From positions 1,736,001 to 1,800,000 of the forward strand of contig NC_015663.1 in assembly GCF_000215745.1 (NCBI RefSeq): a stretch of DNA of 64,000 nt. The letters run 5' to 3'. Position numbers and translations under genes: made by a program. The notes under the pieces were generated by a model that worked only from the letters and a program-made list of their open reading frames with translations, ran no database searches and had not been told where the DNA came from. The stretch comes from Klebsiella aerogenes KCTC 2190 (GTDB lineage: Bacteria > Pseudomonadota > Gammaproteobacteria > Enterobacterales > Enterobacteriaceae). Of this stretch, positions 14,689 through 25,506 are shown piece by piece. The stretch's first letter is position 1. The number at the start of each line of letters is the position of its first letter.

Positions 14689-15519
14689 TTATTTAACCCC
14701 GCCGTATGCCAGCGTGACTTCTTTTGCAGCCTTAATAACCAGCGCGCCAAGCTCGGTCACCCGGTCATCGGTCATGCGCGAAATCGGCCCGGAGATGGAG
14801 ATAGCGGCGAACGGCTCGCGGTGTTCGTCGTAAATGCAGGAGGCGATACAGCGCAGCCCCAGCGCATGTTCTTCATCATCAAATGAATAGCCGCGTTTAC
14901 GCGTTTGGGCCAAATCCTCTTTCAAATGTACCGGAGAAACCAGGGTGGCGTGGGTGTAAGCGTGCAGCCCTTTCCGATGTAGCAGCGTGGTGACCTCTTC
15001 TTCGCTCAACTGCGACAGAAACGCTTTTCCGGCGCCTGACGCGTGCATCGGCAATTTGCCGCCAATCGGCGCCGACATGCGCATCAGCTGCGTACATTGC
15101 ACCTGGTCAATGATAATCGCCTGATGATCGCTTTTATCCAGCACCGCCAGGTTGACCGTTTCGCCGGAATCTTCCATCAGCTGGCGCAGAATAGGATGGA
15201 CGATGGCCAGCAGATTGCGGCTTTGCAGGAAGCTGCTGCCGACGACAAACGCATGCGCGCCAATCGCCCAGTGCCCCAGATCGCCGACCTGGCGGACAAA
15301 ACCGAGCTGCTGCATGGTGGTGAGCAGACGATGGGTCGTGGAGTTAGGCAGTCCCGCCTGCTGCGCCAGTTCGGTGAGCGCGACGCTGCTATGCGATTCA
15401 GAAATCCATTCAAGCAGTTTTAAGCCGCGGGTAAGCGACTGCACTTGCCCGCCAGCTTGCGCGGCAGGGGCGGCAGCGGCGGGTTTTCTGCCGCGTTTGG
15501 CGGGAACCGGGGTAGCCAT
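14689..15519 (-). CDS. iclR: acetate operon repressor IclR
   Basis: IclR is the DNA-binding repressor of aceBAK and of its own gene. Glyoxylate and pyruvate are the known effectors. The 276-residue product begins MATPVPAKRGRKP; this ATG at 15519 matches the E. coli start, and the 20-residue upstream extension is unlikely. The winged helix-turn-helix (about 30-95) contains LTELAQQAGLPNSTTHRLLT. The C-terminal effector domain has VQCTQLMRMSAPIGGKLPMHASGAGKAF-type sequence. A low-complexity Ala/Pro stretch (14-22) links the two. An IclR-like TGGAAATGATTTTCG lies 25 bases upstream (15544-15558), consistent with autoregulation. Confidence 0.97.
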   Translation of the reverse strand: MATPVPAKRGRKPAAAAPAAQAGGQVQSLTRGLKLLEWISESHSSVALTELAQQAGLPNSTTHRLLTTMQQLGFVRQVGDLGHWAIGAHAFVVGSSFLQSRNLLAIVHPILRQLMEDSGETVNLAVLDKSDHQAIIIDQVQCTQLMRMSAPIGGKLPMHASGAGKAFLSQLSEEEVTTLLHRKGLHAYTHATLVSPVHLKEDLAQTRKRGYSFDDEEHALGLRCIASCIYDEHREPFAAISISGPISRMTDDRVTELGALVIKAAKEVTLAYGGVK

Positions 15520-15714
15520 GATGAACTCCTTTTTTCTGTATCGTGGAAATGATTTTCGTTTTATTTGGCGATAATGCAATCACAACCAGACTGATCGGAG
15601 GAGTGAAGTTGAACTTGTCTCATGTTGCTGCAGGTTTCCTTTTCCGGCAGGTTGGTTTATGCCAGTATGGTTTGTTGGCTTTTTGGTCTGAGTTGAGCGC
15701 TGTCGGGAGTCTGT

Positions 15715-18700
15715 GTGAGTAACAAAGTAGAACAATTACATCAGCAGTTAAGAGAACGCATTCTGGTTCTGGACGGGGGCATGGGCACCATGATCCAGGG
15801 CTATCGTCTGAGTGAGCAGGATTTCCGCGGCGAACGCTTTGCCGATTGGCCGTGCGACCTGAAAGGCAATAACGACCTGCTGGTCCTCAGCAAGCCTGAG
15901 GTTATTCGCGAGATCCACGACGCCTATTTCGCCGCCGGCGCGGACATTATCGAGACCAATACCTTCAACTCGACAACCATCGCGATGGCGGATTACCAAA
16001 TGGAATCCCTGTCGGCGGAAATCAACTTTGCCGCCGCAAAGCTGGCCCGCGCCAGCGCCGACGCGTGGACCGCGCGTACGCCGAAAAAACCGCGCTATGT
16101 GGCGGGGGTGCTCGGGCCGACCAACCGCACCGCTTCTATTTCTCCGGACGTCAACGATCCGGCATTTCGGAATATCACGTTCGATCAGCTGGTGGCCGCC
16201 TATCGTGAATCCACCAAAGCGCTGGTGGAAGGCGGCTCGGATCTCATTCTTATTGAAACGGTCTTTGACACCCTGAACGCCAAAGCGGCGATTTTCGCGG
16301 TCAAAGAAGAATTTGAGGCGCTCGGCGTCGAGTTGCCGATTATGATTTCCGGCACTATCACCGATGCCTCCGGACGTACACTGTCCGGGCAGACGACCGA
16401 AGCGTTCTATAATTCGCTGCGCCACGCCGATGCCCTGACCTTCGGCCTGAACTGCGCGCTGGGGCCGGATGAGCTGCGCCAGTACGTGCAGGAGCTTTCG
16501 CGGATCGCCGAATGCTACGTTACCGCGCACCCGAATGCCGGACTGCCGAACGCCTTCGGCGAATACGATTTGGATGCCGACACTATGGCGGCGCAAATTC
16601 GCGAATGGGCGCAGGCTGGTTTCCTTAATATCGTCGGCGGCTGCTGCGGCACCACCCCGGAACATATCGCCGCCATGAGCCGGGCGGTAGAAGGCTTACC
16701 GCCGCGCCAGCTGCCGGAACTGCCGGTCGCCTGCCGTCTGTCTGGCCTGGAGCCGCTGAACATCGGCGACGATAGCCTGTTCGTCAACGTGGGTGAGCGG
16801 ACCAACGTCACCGGCTCCGCTAAATTTAAGCGCTTAATCAAAGAAGAGAAATACAGCGAAGCGCTGGACGTGGCGCGCCAGCAGGTGGAAAGCGGCGCGC
16901 AGATTATCGATATCAATATGGATGAGGGGATGCTCGATGCCGAAGCGGCGATGGTGCGTTTCCTCAACCTGATAGCGGGTGAACCGGATATTGCCCGTGT
17001 GCCGATTATGATCGACTCCTCCAAGTGGGAAGTCATCGAAAAAGGACTCAAGTGCATTCAGGGCAAGGGCATCGTTAACTCGATCTCGATGAAAGAGGGC
17101 GTCGAACCCTTTATTCATCATGCTAAGCTGGTTCGCCGCTACGGCGCGGCAATGGTGGTCATGGCCTTTGATGAAGTAGGCCAGGCCGATACCCGCGAGC
17201 GCAAAATCGAAATTTGCCGTCGCGCCTACAAAATCCTCACCGAAGAGGTCGGCTTCCCGCCGGAAGATATTATCTTCGACCCCAACATTTTTGCCGTCGC
17301 CACCGGTATTGAAGAGCACAACAACTACGCTCAGGACTTTATCGGCGCCTGTGAAGACATAAAACGCGAGCTGCCGCATGCGCTGATTTCCGGCGGCGTC
17401 TCCAACGTGTCGTTCTCGTTCCGCGGTAACGATCCGGTACGTGAAGCGATCCACGCCGTATTCCTCTATTACGCTATCCGCAACGGTATGGATATGGGCA
17501 TCGTCAATGCCGGCCAGCTGGCGATATACGATGATCTGCCTGGCGAGCTGCGCGACGCGGTTGAAGATGTGATCCTTAACCGCCGCGATGACAGTACCGA
17601 AAGATTGCTTGAGCTGGCGGAAAAATATCGCGGCAGCAAAGCGGACGATAGCGCGAACGCTCAGCAGGCGGAATGGCGCAGCTGGGAGGTGAAAAAGCGT
17701 CTTGAATACTCGCTGGTCAAAGGGATTACCGAATTTATCGAGCAGGATACGGAAGAGGCGCGCCAGCAGGCCGAACGGCCGATTGAGGTGATTGAAGGGC
17801 CGCTGATGGACGGCATGAACGTGGTCGGCGATCTGTTCGGCGAAGGGAAAATGTTCTTGCCGCAGGTGGTAAAATCCGCGCGGGTGATGAAACAGGCGGT
17901 GGCCTACCTCGAACCTTACATCGAAGCCAGCAAAGAACAGGGCTCCAGCAACGGTAAGATGGTGATCGCCACTGTGAAGGGCGATGTACACGATATTGGT
18001 AAAAACATCGTCGGCGTAGTGCTGCAGTGCAACAACTACGAAATTATCGATCTCGGCGTGATGGTGCCGGCAGAGAAAATCCTGCGTACCGCGCGCGAGG
18101 AAAACGCCGATCTGATTGGTCTCTCCGGGCTTATCACGCCGTCGCTGGACGAAATGGTCAACGTGGCGAAAGAGATGGAGCGTCAGGGCTTTACCATTCC
18201 GCTGCTGATTGGCGGAGCGACGACCTCGAAAGCCCATACCGCGGTGAAAATCGAACAGAACTACAGTGGCCCGACGGTCTACGTGCAGAACGCCTCGCGT
18301 ACCGTAGGCGTGGTTTCAGCCCTGCTGTCGGCAACCCAGCGCGATGATTTTGTCGCCCGTACCCGTAAAGAGTATGAAACCGTGCGGATCCAGCACGGGC
18401 GTAAAAAGCCGCGCACGCCGCCTGTGACTCTGCAGGCGGCGCGGGAAAACGATCTGGCGTTTGACTGGGAGAGCTACACGCCGCCGGTAGCCCATCGCCT
18501 GGGCGTGCAGGAGGTGGAAGCCAGCATCGAAACGCTGCGTAACTACATCGACTGGACGCCGTTCTTTATGACCTGGTCGCTGGCGGGCAAATATCCGCGT
18601 ATCCTGGAAGATGAAGTGGTGGGTGAAGAGGCGCAACGCCTGTTTAAAGACGCCAACGATTTGCTGGATAAACTCAGCGCCGAAAAAACGCTCAACCCGC

Positions 18701-19398
18701 GCGGCGTGGTCGGGCTGTTCCCGGCCAACCGCGTTGGCGACGACGTGGAAATCTATCGTGATGAAACCCGCACCCACGTGCTGACGGTCAGCCATCACCT
18801 GCGCCAGCAAACGGAAAAAGTCGGCTTCGCGAACTACTGCCTCTCTGATTTTGTTGCGCCGAAGCTGAGCGGTAAAGCGGACTATATCGGGGCTTTCGCG
18901 GTGACCGGCGGGCTGGAAGAAGACGCGCTGGCGGAAGCCTATGAAGCGCAGCACGACGACTATAACAAGATCATGGTTAAGGCCATCGCCGACCGTCTGG
19001 CGGAAGCCTTCGCCGAGTATCTGCATGAGAAAGTGCGTAAGGTTTACTGGGGCTATGCGGCCAATGAGAACCTCAGCAATGAAGAGCTGATCCGCGAAAA
19101 TTACCAGGGGATCCGCCCGGCGCCCGGTTATCCGGCCTGCCCGGAACACACCGAGAAAGCGACCATCTGGGAACTGTTGGATGTGGAAGCGCATACCGGC
19201 ATGAAGCTCACCGAGTCCTTCGCCATGTGGCCTGGCGCATCGGTTTCCGGCTGGTACTTCAGCCATCCTGATAGTAAGTACTTCGCCGTGGCGCAGATCC
19301 AGCGCGACCAGGTGGAAGATTACGGCCTGCGTAAAGGGATGACGGCGGCCGAAGTTGAGCGTTGGCTCGCCCCTAACCTCGGCTATGATGCTGACTAA
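15715..19398 (+). CDS. metH: cobalamin-dependent methionine synthase
   Basis: MetH methylates homocysteine using 5-methyl-THF and enzyme-bound cobalamin. The 1,227-residue length equals E. coli. It starts with GTG ([21 protein letters not shown]) after CGGGAG. Domains in order are: homocysteine-binding barrel (about 1-330) with zinc ligands in FGLNCALG and [11 protein letters not shown]; folate-binding barrel (about 350-620); the cap and B12-binding domain with DVHDIGKN at 757-764, His759 being the lower cobalt ligand; and the AdoMet reactivation domain (about 900-1227) with [15 protein letters not shown]. It is divergent from iclR across a 195-base region. Confidence 0.98.
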   Translation: MSNKVEQLHQQLRERILVLDGGMGTMIQGYRLSEQDFRGERFADWPCDLKGNNDLLVLSKPEVIREIHDAYFAAGADIIETNTFNSTTIAMADYQMESLSAEINFAAAKLARASADAWTARTPKKPRYVAGVLGPTNRTASISPDVNDPAFRNITFDQLVAAYRESTKALVEGGSDLILIETVFDTLNAKAAIFAVKEEFEALGVELPIMISGTITDASGRTLSGQTTEAFYNSLRHADALTFGLNCALGPDELRQYVQELSRIAECYVTAHPNAGLPNAFGEYDLDADTMAAQIREWAQAGFLNIVGGCCGTTPEHIAAMSRAVEGLPPRQLPELPVACRLSGLEPLNIGDDSLFVNVGERTNVTGSAKFKRLIKEEKYSEALDVARQQVESGAQIIDINMDEGMLDAEAAMVRFLNLIAGEPDIARVPIMIDSSKWEVIEKGLKCIQGKGIVNSISMKEGVEPFIHHAKLVRRYGAAMVVMAFDEVGQADTRERKIEICRRAYKILTEEVGFPPEDIIFDPNIFAVATGIEEHNNYAQDFIGACEDIKRELPHALISGGVSNVSFSFRGNDPVREAIHAVFLYYAIRNGMDMGIVNAGQLAIYDDLPGELRDAVEDVILNRRDDSTERLLELAEKYRGSKADDSANAQQAEWRSWEVKKRLEYSLVKGITEFIEQDTEEARQQAERPIEVIEGPLMDGMNVVGDLFGEGKMFLPQVVKSARVMKQAVAYLEPYIEASKEQGSSNGKMVIATVKGDVHDIGKNIVGVVLQCNNYEIIDLGVMVPAEKILRTAREENADLIGLSGLITPSLDEMVNVAKEMERQGFTIPLLIGGATTSKAHTAVKIEQNYSGPTVYVQNASRTVGVVSALLSATQRDDFVARTRKEYETVRIQHGRKKPRTPPVTLQAARENDLAFDWESYTPPVAHRLGVQEVEASIETLRNYIDWTPFFMTWSLAGKYPRILEDEVVGEEAQRLFKDANDLLDKLSAEKTLNPRGVVGLFPANRVGDDVEIYRDETRTHVLTVSHHLRQQTEKVGFANYCLSDFVAPKLSGKADYIGAFAVTGGLEEDALAEAYEAQHDDYNKIMVKAIADRLAEAFAEYLHEKVRKVYWGYAANENLSNEELIRENYQGIRPAPGYPACPEHTEKATIWELLDVEAHTGMKLTESFAMWPGASVSGWYFSHPDSKYFAVAQIQRDQVEDYGLRKGMTAAEVERWLAPNLGYDAD

Positions 19399-19422
19399 CG
19401 AAATATGTTTCGTTACAACAAA

Positions 19423-19452
19423 CAGGGCGCTCTTTGAGCGCCTTGTCTCTTT
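19423..19452 (+). terminator. metH terminator
   Basis: Stem CAGGGCGCTC/GAGCGCCTTG with a TTT loop, followed by TCTCTTTATT. Confidence 0.85.
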
Positions 19453-19528
19453 ATTGAAGTTAACCCCTTATACTGAAGGGAGGTTTAAACCTCAGGAACA
19501 CTTATAACGATAAGGAGAAGCTGATTCT

Positions 19529-21160
19529 GTGTTAACGCTGTTACACCTACTTTCCGCCGTAGCCCTACTGGTGTGGGGTACCCATATTGTGCGCACCGGC
19601 GTGATGCGCGTCTTTGGCGCGCGCCTGCGTACCGTGCTCAGCAGTAGCGTGGAGAAAAAACCGCTCGCCTTCTGCGCGGGGATTGGCGTCACCGCGCTGG
19701 TGCAGAGCAGTAACGCCACCACCATGCTGGTGACGTCGTTTGTGGCCCAGGATCTGGTCGCGCTGGCGCCAGCGCTGGTCATGGTGCTGGGTGCGGATGT
19801 GGGGACGGCGCTGATGGCGAGGGTACTGACCTTCGACCTCTCCTGGCTATCGCCGCTGCTGATATTTATCGGCGTTATTTTCTTCCTCGGGCGTAAACAG
19901 ACCCGCGCGGGCCAGCTTGGACGGGTGGGGATCGGCCTCGGGCTGATCCTGCTGGCGCTGGAGCTCATCGTCCAGGCGGTGCATCCGATTACCCAGGCCA
20001 ACGGCGTTCAGGTGATTTTCGCCTCGCTGACCGGCGATATCATGCTGGATGCGCTGATTGGCGCCGTGTTCGCCATTATCAGTTACTCCAGCCTGGCGGC
20101 CGTGCTGCTGACCGCAACGTTAACCGGCACCGGGGTGATCTCTTTCCCGGTGGCGCTATGTCTGGTCATCGGCGCTAACCTTGGCTCAGGTCTGCTGGCG
20201 ATGCTTAACAACAGCGGCGCCAACGCGGCGGCGCGGCGGGTGGCGCTTGGCAGCCTGCTGTTCAAGCTGGTGGGGAGCTTGATAATTTTGCCATTTGTGC
20301 ACGTACTGGCGGATGTCATGCACAAATTGCCGCTGGAAGAGTCGGAGCTGGTCATCTACTTCCACGTCTTCTACAACCTGATTCGCTGTGTGGCGATGGT
20401 GCCGTTCGCCGGGCCGATGGCGAATCTGTGTAAACGCCTGATCCGCGATGAGCCGGAGCTGGATAACCATCTCAAGCCGAAGCATCTGGATCCCTCGGCT
20501 TTGGATACGCCGGCATTGGCGTTGGCCAATGCCGCGCGTGAAACCCTACGTATCGGCGACGCCATGGAGCAGATGCTGGAAAGCCTGCGCAAGGTGATGC
20601 ACGGCGAGCCGCGCGAAGAGAAAGAGCTGCGGCGGATGGCGGACGATATCAACGTGCTGTATACGGCGATTAAGCTTTATCTGGCGCGGATGCCGAAGGA
20701 CGAGCTGGCGGAAGAGGAGTCGCGCCGTTGGGCGGAAATTATCGAGATGTCGCTCAACCTGGAGCAGGCGTCTGACATCGTCGAGCGAATGGGCAGCGAA
20801 ATCGCCGATAAATCTCTGGCGGCGCGGCGCGCATTTTCCGTTGAGGGGCTAAAAGAGCTGGATGCGTTATACGAGCTACTGCTCAGTAACCTGCAGCTGG
20901 CGATGTCGGTCTTCTTTTCCGGCGACGTGCCGAGCGCCCGTCGGTTGCGCCGCAGTAAGCACCGTTTCCGTATTCTCAACCGCCGTTACTCGCACGCGCA
21001 TGTTGACCGCCTGCATCAGCAAAACGTGCAGAGTATTGAAACCAGTACGTTGCATCTGGCGCTGCTGGGCGATATGAAGCGTCTGAACTCGCTGTTCTGC
21101 GCTGTTGCCTATAGCGTGATGGAGCAGCCGGATGAAGACGACGAGCGGGATGATTATTAG
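19529..21160 (+). CDS. yjbB: Na+/phosphate cotransporter family protein with a PhoU-like tail
   Basis: This is a 543-residue inner-membrane protein of the NptA/YjbB family. E. coli YjbB is reported to export phosphate. The N-terminal half (about 1-310) has the hydrophobic repeats with the family's paired QSS motifs (ALVQSSNATT near 55; a second, degenerate ISYSSLAAV near 185). The C-terminal half (about 335-530) is soluble, helical and PhoU-like. The start is a GTG at 19529 after TAAGGAGA, and the protein matches E. coli end to end. It is monocistronic, with a REP element immediately after its stop. Confidence 0.93.
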   Translation: MLTLLHLLSAVALLVWGTHIVRTGVMRVFGARLRTVLSSSVEKKPLAFCAGIGVTALVQSSNATTMLVTSFVAQDLVALAPALVMVLGADVGTALMARVLTFDLSWLSPLLIFIGVIFFLGRKQTRAGQLGRVGIGLGLILLALELIVQAVHPITQANGVQVIFASLTGDIMLDALIGAVFAIISYSSLAAVLLTATLTGTGVISFPVALCLVIGANLGSGLLAMLNNSGANAAARRVALGSLLFKLVGSLIILPFVHVLADVMHKLPLEESELVIYFHVFYNLIRCVAMVPFAGPMANLCKRLIRDEPELDNHLKPKHLDPSALDTPALALANAARETLRIGDAMEQMLESLRKVMHGEPREEKELRRMADDINVLYTAIKLYLARMPKDELAEEESRRWAEIIEMSLNLEQASDIVERMGSEIADKSLAARRAFSVEGLKELDALYELLLSNLQLAMSVFFSGDVPSARRLRRSKHRFRILNRRYSHAHVDRLHQQNVQSIETSTLHLALLGDMKRLNSLFCAVAYSVMEQPDEDDERDDY

Positions 21161-21175
21161 CGGGATTTACGCAGG

Positions 21176-21211
21176 GTAGCCCGGATAAGGCGCAACACGC
21201 CGCTATCCGGG
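21176..21211 (+). repeat. REP element between yjbB and pepE
   Basis: GTAGCCCGGATAAGGCGCAA followed by CACGCCGCTATCCGGG forms a single REP palindrome between two convergent genes. Confidence 0.85.
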
Positions 21212-21230
21212 TAATGTTCGCCAAACCAGC

Positions 21231-21920
21231 CTAGAAACGGTGGCCCGCGGCCAGGGTTACCGCTTCTTCTCCCGCTTTGAACAACAGCGTCGGGTTTGGG
21301 CCGCCGAGCGTGGCGTGTCCGTCGCTGACCTGAATCCAGTTCCCCTCTGGCAGGCCAATCACCGTTAATTCCGGCGCCACGACCAGCAATTCGCGAATAC
21401 GTTGCTCGCGGGTCTCACCCTGATGCCCGGTCGGCAGCGCGTTGGTGAAGTGCGGGTTAATCTGCAGCGGGAACAGCCCTAACGCGTCAAACCCCTGAGG
21501 ATCGACAATCGGCATATCGTTGGTGGTGCGAATGGTCGGGCAGGCGAGGTTAGATCCCGCGCTCCAGCCGATATACAACGCCCCGCGCTTGACGACATCG
21601 ACAATCGGCGCCAGCAACCCGCGGCTGCGGCACTCTTTCAGAAGCTGGAAGGTGTTCCCGCCGCCGACGATGACCATCTCGGTGTTTTCAATGGCGGCGA
21701 TAGGATCGGCGACACTGTGAATACCGGTCACGCTGACGCCCATAGGCGCCATGACGGCGGCGGCTTTGGCGGTGTAATCATCCCAGCTTTGCGTCACCCC
21801 GGCGAAGGGAATAAATACCGCCGAACGGCGGCCTTTGACCTGGCCGGCAATCAGCGGCAGCGCATGTTCCATCCAGGCTTTGCCCGGTAGCGTTGAATTA
21901 CTCAGTAACAGCAGTTCCAT
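21231..21920 (-). CDS. pepE: peptidase E (alpha-aspartyl dipeptidase)
   Basis: PepE hydrolyses dipeptides with N-terminal aspartate in the cytoplasm and belongs to serine peptidase family S51. The 229-residue product starts [16 protein letters not shown], equal to E. coli; a 15-residue upstream extension is rejected. The catalytic serine is Ser120 in YIGWSAGSN, and the active-site Asp/His lie in the following [14 protein letters not shown] and [10 protein letters not shown] segments. GGGNTFQLL at 87-95 is a family signature. It is convergent with yjbB. Confidence 0.95.
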   Translation of the reverse strand: MELLLLSNSTLPGKAWMEHALPLIAGQVKGRRSAVFIPFAGVTQSWDDYTAKAAAVMAPMGVSVTGIHSVADPIAAIENTEMVIVGGGNTFQLLKECRSRGLLAPIVDVVKRGALYIGWSAGSNLACPTIRTTNDMPIVDPQGFDALGLFPLQINPHFTNALPTGHQGETREQRIRELLVVAPELTVIGLPEGNWIQVSDGHATLGGPNPTLLFKAGEEAVTLAAGHRF

Positions 21921-22065
21921 CTTTTCATCCTGTGTAAACATGTCATTTAACGCCGATTCTATCATTGGCCCGGCGTCGGGGCGCTGATATGGCTCACGGT
22001 GCAGATAAGCTGAATGCTATCATCGGGGCCGAAAGCGCAGATGCTAGCCACCCCGGAGACGACCT

Positions 22066-22311
22066 ATGAACAATGAAATACCGCTGAAATATTATGACAT
22101 CGTGGATGAGTACTCGACGGAGTGCGCAGAAGCGGTAAAAGATTCCGAGCGTGATTGTCTGGCGCATTACTTCCAGCTGCTGATTACGCGCTTAATGAAT
22201 AACGAGGAGATCAGCGAGGAAGCGCAGCAGGAGATGGCCCGTGAAGCAGGCATTGCCGAACAGCGTATCGACGATATCGCCAATTTCCTCAATCAATGGG
22301 GTAATGAATAA
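22066..22311 (+). CDS. YmjA-family small protein (DUF2543)
   Basis: This 81-residue acidic helical protein begins [20 protein letters not shown] and ends FLNQWGNE. The ends and middle ([20 protein letters not shown]) match my memory of E. coli YmjA closely. The function is unknown. The ATG at 22066 is preceded by GGAGACGACCT. In E. coli ymjA sits elsewhere, near puuP as I recall, so its position between pepE and rluF is lineage-specific. No membrane or secretion signal is visible. Confidence 0.8.
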   Translation: MNNEIPLKYYDIVDEYSTECAEAVKDSERDCLAHYFQLLITRLMNNEEISEEAQQEMAREAGIAEQRIDDIANFLNQWGNE

Positions 22312-22372
22312 CGCTATCCCTGTTTTTTATCGCCAGTAAGGTGAGGTATATTTCGCTGTCAAAGGAGAAACT

Positions 22373-23251
22373 ATGCTGACCGACTCATCTACTCGATTAA
22401 ATAAATACATCAGCGAAAGCGGGATTTGCTCGCGTCGCGAAGCGGACCGCTTTATTGAACAAGGCAACGTCTTTATCAACGGTAAGCGCGCCGCCATTGG
22501 CGATCAGGTGAAGCCGGGCGATGTGGTGAAAGTCAACGGTCAGCTGATTGAGCCGCGAGAAGCCGATGATTTGGTGCTGATTGCGCTGAATAAGCCAGTA
22601 GGTATTGTCAGCACTACCGAAGATGGCGAGCGCGATAATATTGTCGACTTCGTGAACCACAGTAAACGTGTGTTCCCGATTGGCCGTCTCGATAAAGACT
22701 CCCAGGGGTTAATTTTCCTGACCAACCATGGCGATCTGGTCAACAAAATCCTGCGCGCCGGCAACGACCACGAAAAAGAGTATCTGGTCACCGTCGATAA
22801 GCCGGTTACCGATGAGTTTATTCGTGGCATGGGCGCGGGGGTGCCGATTCTTGGTACCGTGACCAAGAAATGTAAGGTCAAGAAAGAAGCGCCGTTCGTG
22901 TTCCGCATTACGCTGGTTCAGGGGTTAAACCGTCAGATCCGCCGCATGTGTGAGCATTTCGGCTATGAAGTCACGAAGCTGGAGCGGACGCGCATTATGA
23001 ACGTTAGCCTGACGGGCATTCCCCTGGGTGAGTGGCGCGATTTAACCGATGATGAGCTGATCGACCTGTTCAAGCTGATTGAAAATTCCTCTTCCGAAGC
23101 GAAGCCAAAAGCTAAACCGAAGGCCAAAGCGGCGACCGCCGGGATCAAGCGCCCGGTGGTGAAGATGGAAAAAACCAACGATAAAGGAGGCCGTCCGGCC
23201 TCGAACGGTAAACGTTTCGCTCAGCCGGGACGTAAAAAGAAAGGCCGCTAA
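22373..23251 (+). CDS. rluF: 23S rRNA pseudouridine(2604) synthase
   Basis: RluF makes pseudouridine 2604 in 23S rRNA, and in E. coli also modifies tRNA-Tyr position 35. The 292-residue protein has an N-terminal S4 RNA-binding domain (about 8-55, [20 protein letters not shown]) and an RsuA-type catalytic domain with GRLDKDSQG at 104-112, Asp107 being the nucleophile. The C-terminal tail is Lys/Pro-rich ([23 protein letters not shown]). AAAGGAGAAACT precedes the ATG. Its last 4 bases overlap the convergent yjbD. Confidence 0.97.
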   Translation: MLTDSSTRLNKYISESGICSRREADRFIEQGNVFINGKRAAIGDQVKPGDVVKVNGQLIEPREADDLVLIALNKPVGIVSTTEDGERDNIVDFVNHSKRVFPIGRLDKDSQGLIFLTNHGDLVNKILRAGNDHEKEYLVTVDKPVTDEFIRGMGAGVPILGTVTKKCKVKKEAPFVFRITLVQGLNRQIRRMCEHFGYEVTKLERTRIMNVSLTGIPLGEWRDLTDDELIDLFKLIENSSSEAKPKAKPKAKAATAGIKRPVVKMEKTNDKGGRPASNGKRFAQPGRKKKGR

Positions 23252-23520
23252 CGCCTGCCGCGGGTCGGCGTATTCGCCGACCACGAAAATGTCGCCTCTT
23301 TGTCTACTTTGTAAGCCTGCTGTTTTTTCGCCTGGCGGGCTTTCTTCGCTTCCGCTTCGCGCAGCGCCATCAGCTTATCGATATATTCCTTTTTTACGCT
23401 GTTCGTTTCCGCATTGCTCAGCGGGCGGCCGTGCGCGATACGCGCGCGGTCCAACAGCGTTTTCAATTCGCGCTGTTCGCGCTCGGTCATCTCTTTTTGT
23501 GTAATGCGGGGGAGTGCCAT
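23248..23520 (-). CDS. yjbD: DUF3811 family protein YjbD
   Basis: This 90-residue, highly charged protein begins [19 protein letters not shown] and ends [12 protein letters not shown], which matches E. coli YjbD along its length. It is probably mostly alpha-helical or coiled coil (residues 8-70 rich in E, R, K, A). Function is unknown. The ATG at 23520 is preferred over the 14-residue upstream extension, which has no family support. It is tail-to-tail with rluF and marks the left edge of the first accessory block. Confidence 0.9.
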   Translation of the reverse strand: MALPRITQKEMTEREQRELKTLLDRARIAHGRPLSNAETNSVKKEYIDKLMALREAEAKKARQAKKQQAYKVDKEATFSWSANTPTRGRR

Positions 23521-23695
23521 GGTGGTGCCCTCAATCAGACCAGAGAACCCAGTGTACGGCAATCAGCGCAAAATAGAACTAATCTGGAAAATGCCTCGCA
23601 GAATATTTGCTGCGTGGGTGACTGATGATGTTGTCTGGATTAGCGTAGCGGCATGGTTTATGTGGTCATCCGCAAACTTATTTTTGCGCGATTTG

Positions 23696-23713
23696 TGTAT
23701 AAAATTTTATACA
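23696..23713. promoter_or_regulatory. 18-bp perfect palindrome at the toxin-antitoxin promoter
   Basis: TGTATAAAATTTTATACA lies 10 bases before the toxin ATG, touching the AAGGA ribosome-binding site (23713-23717). Its position and symmetry fit an autoregulatory operator bound by the HTH antitoxin. A -10-like TATAAA lies inside it. Confidence 0.7.
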
Positions 23714-23723
23714 AGGATGTGGT

Positions 23724-24080
23724 ATGTTGAATCAAGGGCAAAGTTTACGACGTATTGTCTGGATGGGGTCTTCCTTTGATGATTTGCGCCAATTTCCTGA
23801 GGAGGTCCGCCGTGATGCCGGTTTCCAGCTTTACCGTTTACAGGCGGGGTTAGAAGCTGCTGATTGGAAAGCAATGCCTCAGTTGGGTCGAGGCGTGGAG
23901 GAAATACGGTTACGTCATTATTCCGGCGCTTATCGGGTGATTTACCTTGCTCGTTTTGAGGCAGAGGTTTATGTCCTGCACTGTTTTAACAAAAAAACTC
24001 GACGTACCGCCGAACATGAAAAACAAATTGTCAGAAGCCGTTTGCAGCTTATACCGCAGGAACACAGGAGTCGTAAATGA
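23724..24080 (+). CDS. higB: HigB/RelE-superfamily toxin (Gp49-like, DUF891)
   Basis: This 118-residue basic protein has the order typical of Gp49-like toxins: IVWMGSSFDDLRQFPEEVRR near the start, then LGRGVEEIRLRHYSGAYRVIYLARFEAEVYVLHCFNKKTRRT-type sequence with the paired strands and basic residues of the RelE fold. Such proteins are usually ribosome-dependent mRNA endonucleases. The next gene overlaps by the 4 bases ATGA and encodes an HTH antitoxin, giving the toxin-first order of higBA modules. Base composition is more AT-rich than the flanks, suggesting acquisition. The symbol reflects family, not an exact orthologue. Confidence 0.82.
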   Translation: MLNQGQSLRRIVWMGSSFDDLRQFPEEVRRDAGFQLYRLQAGLEAADWKAMPQLGRGVEEIRLRHYSGAYRVIYLARFEAEVYVLHCFNKKTRRTAEHEKQIVRSRLQLIPQEHRSRK

Positions 24081-24415
24081 ATCGTAAGAAAGTAGATGGC
24101 ATCCGTCACGTGACGGCAGCAGAGACGAATATTTTCCGTGAACTCGGCTTTGATGACTGTGAAGCGGAGCGGTTAAGGGCGCAAGCGGAACAAGAAGTTG
24201 AACAGCTAATGATACTAAAGCGGCAACTCATGCAGGAAATTGCTGAGTGGATAGATGAAAATCAACTGAAGCAAGCGGATGCTGCAGCGAAGTTGAATAT
24301 TTCACGACCACGTATTTCAGATGTGGTAAACCAGAAAACCAGTAAGTTTACCCTTGATGCGTTGGTCATGATGTTAATGAAGTTAGGCAAGCCGGTGAGT
24401 TTACAGGTGGGATAA
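24077..24415 (+). CDS. higA: XRE-family antitoxin (HigA-like)
   Basis: The 112-residue protein has a helical N-terminal region (about 20-60, rich in E/Q/R) and a C-terminal helix-turn-helix (about 65-105): QADAAAKLNISRPRISDVVN, then TLDALVMMLMKLGKPVSLQV. It probably neutralises the upstream toxin and represses the pair through the palindrome at 23696-23713. Start and toxin stop overlap (ATGA), so translation is coupled. A perfect 10-bp inverted repeat follows the stop. Confidence 0.82.
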   Translation: MNRKKVDGIRHVTAAETNIFRELGFDDCEAERLRAQAEQEVEQLMILKRQLMQEIAEWIDENQLKQADAAAKLNISRPRISDVVNQKTSKFTLDALVMMLMKLGKPVSLQVG

Positions 24416-24420
24416 ACGAA

Positions 24421-24444
24421 ACGTCCGGGCATTTGCCCGGACGT
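24421..24444. terminator. inverted repeat between the antitoxin gene and panS
   Basis: ACGTCCGGGC/GCCCGGACGT with an ATTT loop lies between two convergent genes. It lacks a clear T tract, so it is a weak or Rho-assisted terminator at best. Confidence 0.55.
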
Positions 24445-24451
24445 ATACCGA

Positions 24452-25381
24452 TTAGCGCTGGTTGCCTTTTTTGGTCGTCGGCTTACCGGACCAGTAACCC
24501 GCCAGCAGCGAGCCGGAAAGGTTATGCCATACCGAGAACAGCGCGCCGGGCAGGGCGGCCAGTGGGCCGAAGTAGATTTTCCCGAGGGCCGCGGCGAGGC
24601 CGGAGTTTTGCATACCCACTTCGATCGCCAGGGTGCGGCAGGTGGATTCATCAAAACCGAACAGGCGCCCGCCCCAGTACCCGCCGAGCAGGCCAATAGC
24701 GTTATGCAGGATCACCGCCACGATAACCACCAGGCCTACCGAAGCGATATGCGATGCGGAACCGGCGACCACGGCGCTGATAATCGCCAGGATGCACAGC
24801 ATGGAGAAGGCGGGAAGGAAGGGTTCCACCGCCTTTACCACTTTTGGCAACAGGTGATGGACAATCAGACCGAGGCCGATTGGGATCACCACGATTTGCA
24901 GGATGCTTAGCAACATGCCCATCACATCGACCTGAATGTGCGCATCAACGTACAGGCGCGTCAGCAACGGCGTGGCAACCACGCCAACCAGCGTAGAAAC
25001 GGAAGAGATGGTTACCGACAGCGCGACATCGCCTTTCGCCAGGTAGATCATGACGTTGGATGCCGTGCCGCTGGCGACGCTGCCGACCAGCACCATCCCG
25101 GCGGAGAGTTCTGGCGGCATGTGGAACAGCAGCGCCAGTACCCAGGCGGCGAGCGGCATCACCAGGTAATGCAGAAAAATTCCCGCAGCGACCGGCGCCG
25201 GACGTGATAGCACGCGCTTAAAATCGTCCAGCTTCAAATGGACGCCCATGCCGAACATAATCAGCATCAGCAGCGTGGTGACCCACGGGCCGATAGGGGT
25301 AAAAGTGGTTGGCGTGTAATAAGCCATGACGGAGAGCAGCAGCGCCCATAAGGGGAACAGCCGCGTAAGCGTGGCGAGCAT
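24452..25381 (-). CDS. panS: bile acid:sodium symporter family transporter, PanS-like
   Basis: This 309-residue inner-membrane protein has about ten hydrophobic segments, starting [20 protein letters not shown]. Family signatures are [19 protein letters not shown] (about 43-61) and [20 protein letters not shown] (about 99-118); [14 protein letters not shown] (about 260) is the conserved sodium-site motif of the BASS family. The closest protein I recall is Salmonella PanS, a ketopantoate/pantoate uptake system. Substrate assignment is inference. The C terminus is short and basic ([11 protein letters not shown]). It is convergent with the toxin-antitoxin pair. Confidence 0.78.
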   Translation of the reverse strand: MLATLTRLFPLWALLLSVMAYYTPTTFTPIGPWVTTLLMLIMFGMGVHLKLDDFKRVLSRPAPVAAGIFLHYLVMPLAAWVLALLFHMPPELSAGMVLVGSVASGTASNVMIYLAKGDVALSVTISSVSTLVGVVATPLLTRLYVDAHIQVDVMGMLLSILQIVVIPIGLGLIVHHLLPKVVKAVEPFLPAFSMLCILAIISAVVAGSASHIASVGLVVIVAVILHNAIGLLGGYWGGRLFGFDESTCRTLAIEVGMQNSGLAAALGKIYFGPLAALPGALFSVWHNLSGSLLAGYWSGKPTTKKGNQR

Positions 25382-25424
25382 AGTGTATTCCTTGCGACAG
25401 TGTTTGTTGTGTTGATGTTGTTAT

Positions 25425-25449
25425 AAAAAAGCCGGGTTCGAGCCCGGCT
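25425..25449 (-). terminator. terminator of rtcR
   Basis: AGCCGGG/CCCGGCT with a TTCGAG loop is followed on the minus strand by a T run, 58 bases past the rtcR stop. Confidence 0.85.
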
Positions 25450-25506
25450 ATAGCTATTGTTTATCGCGCTAAGGAATAATATTCAAACAAATTATGCTCA
25501 TGATGA

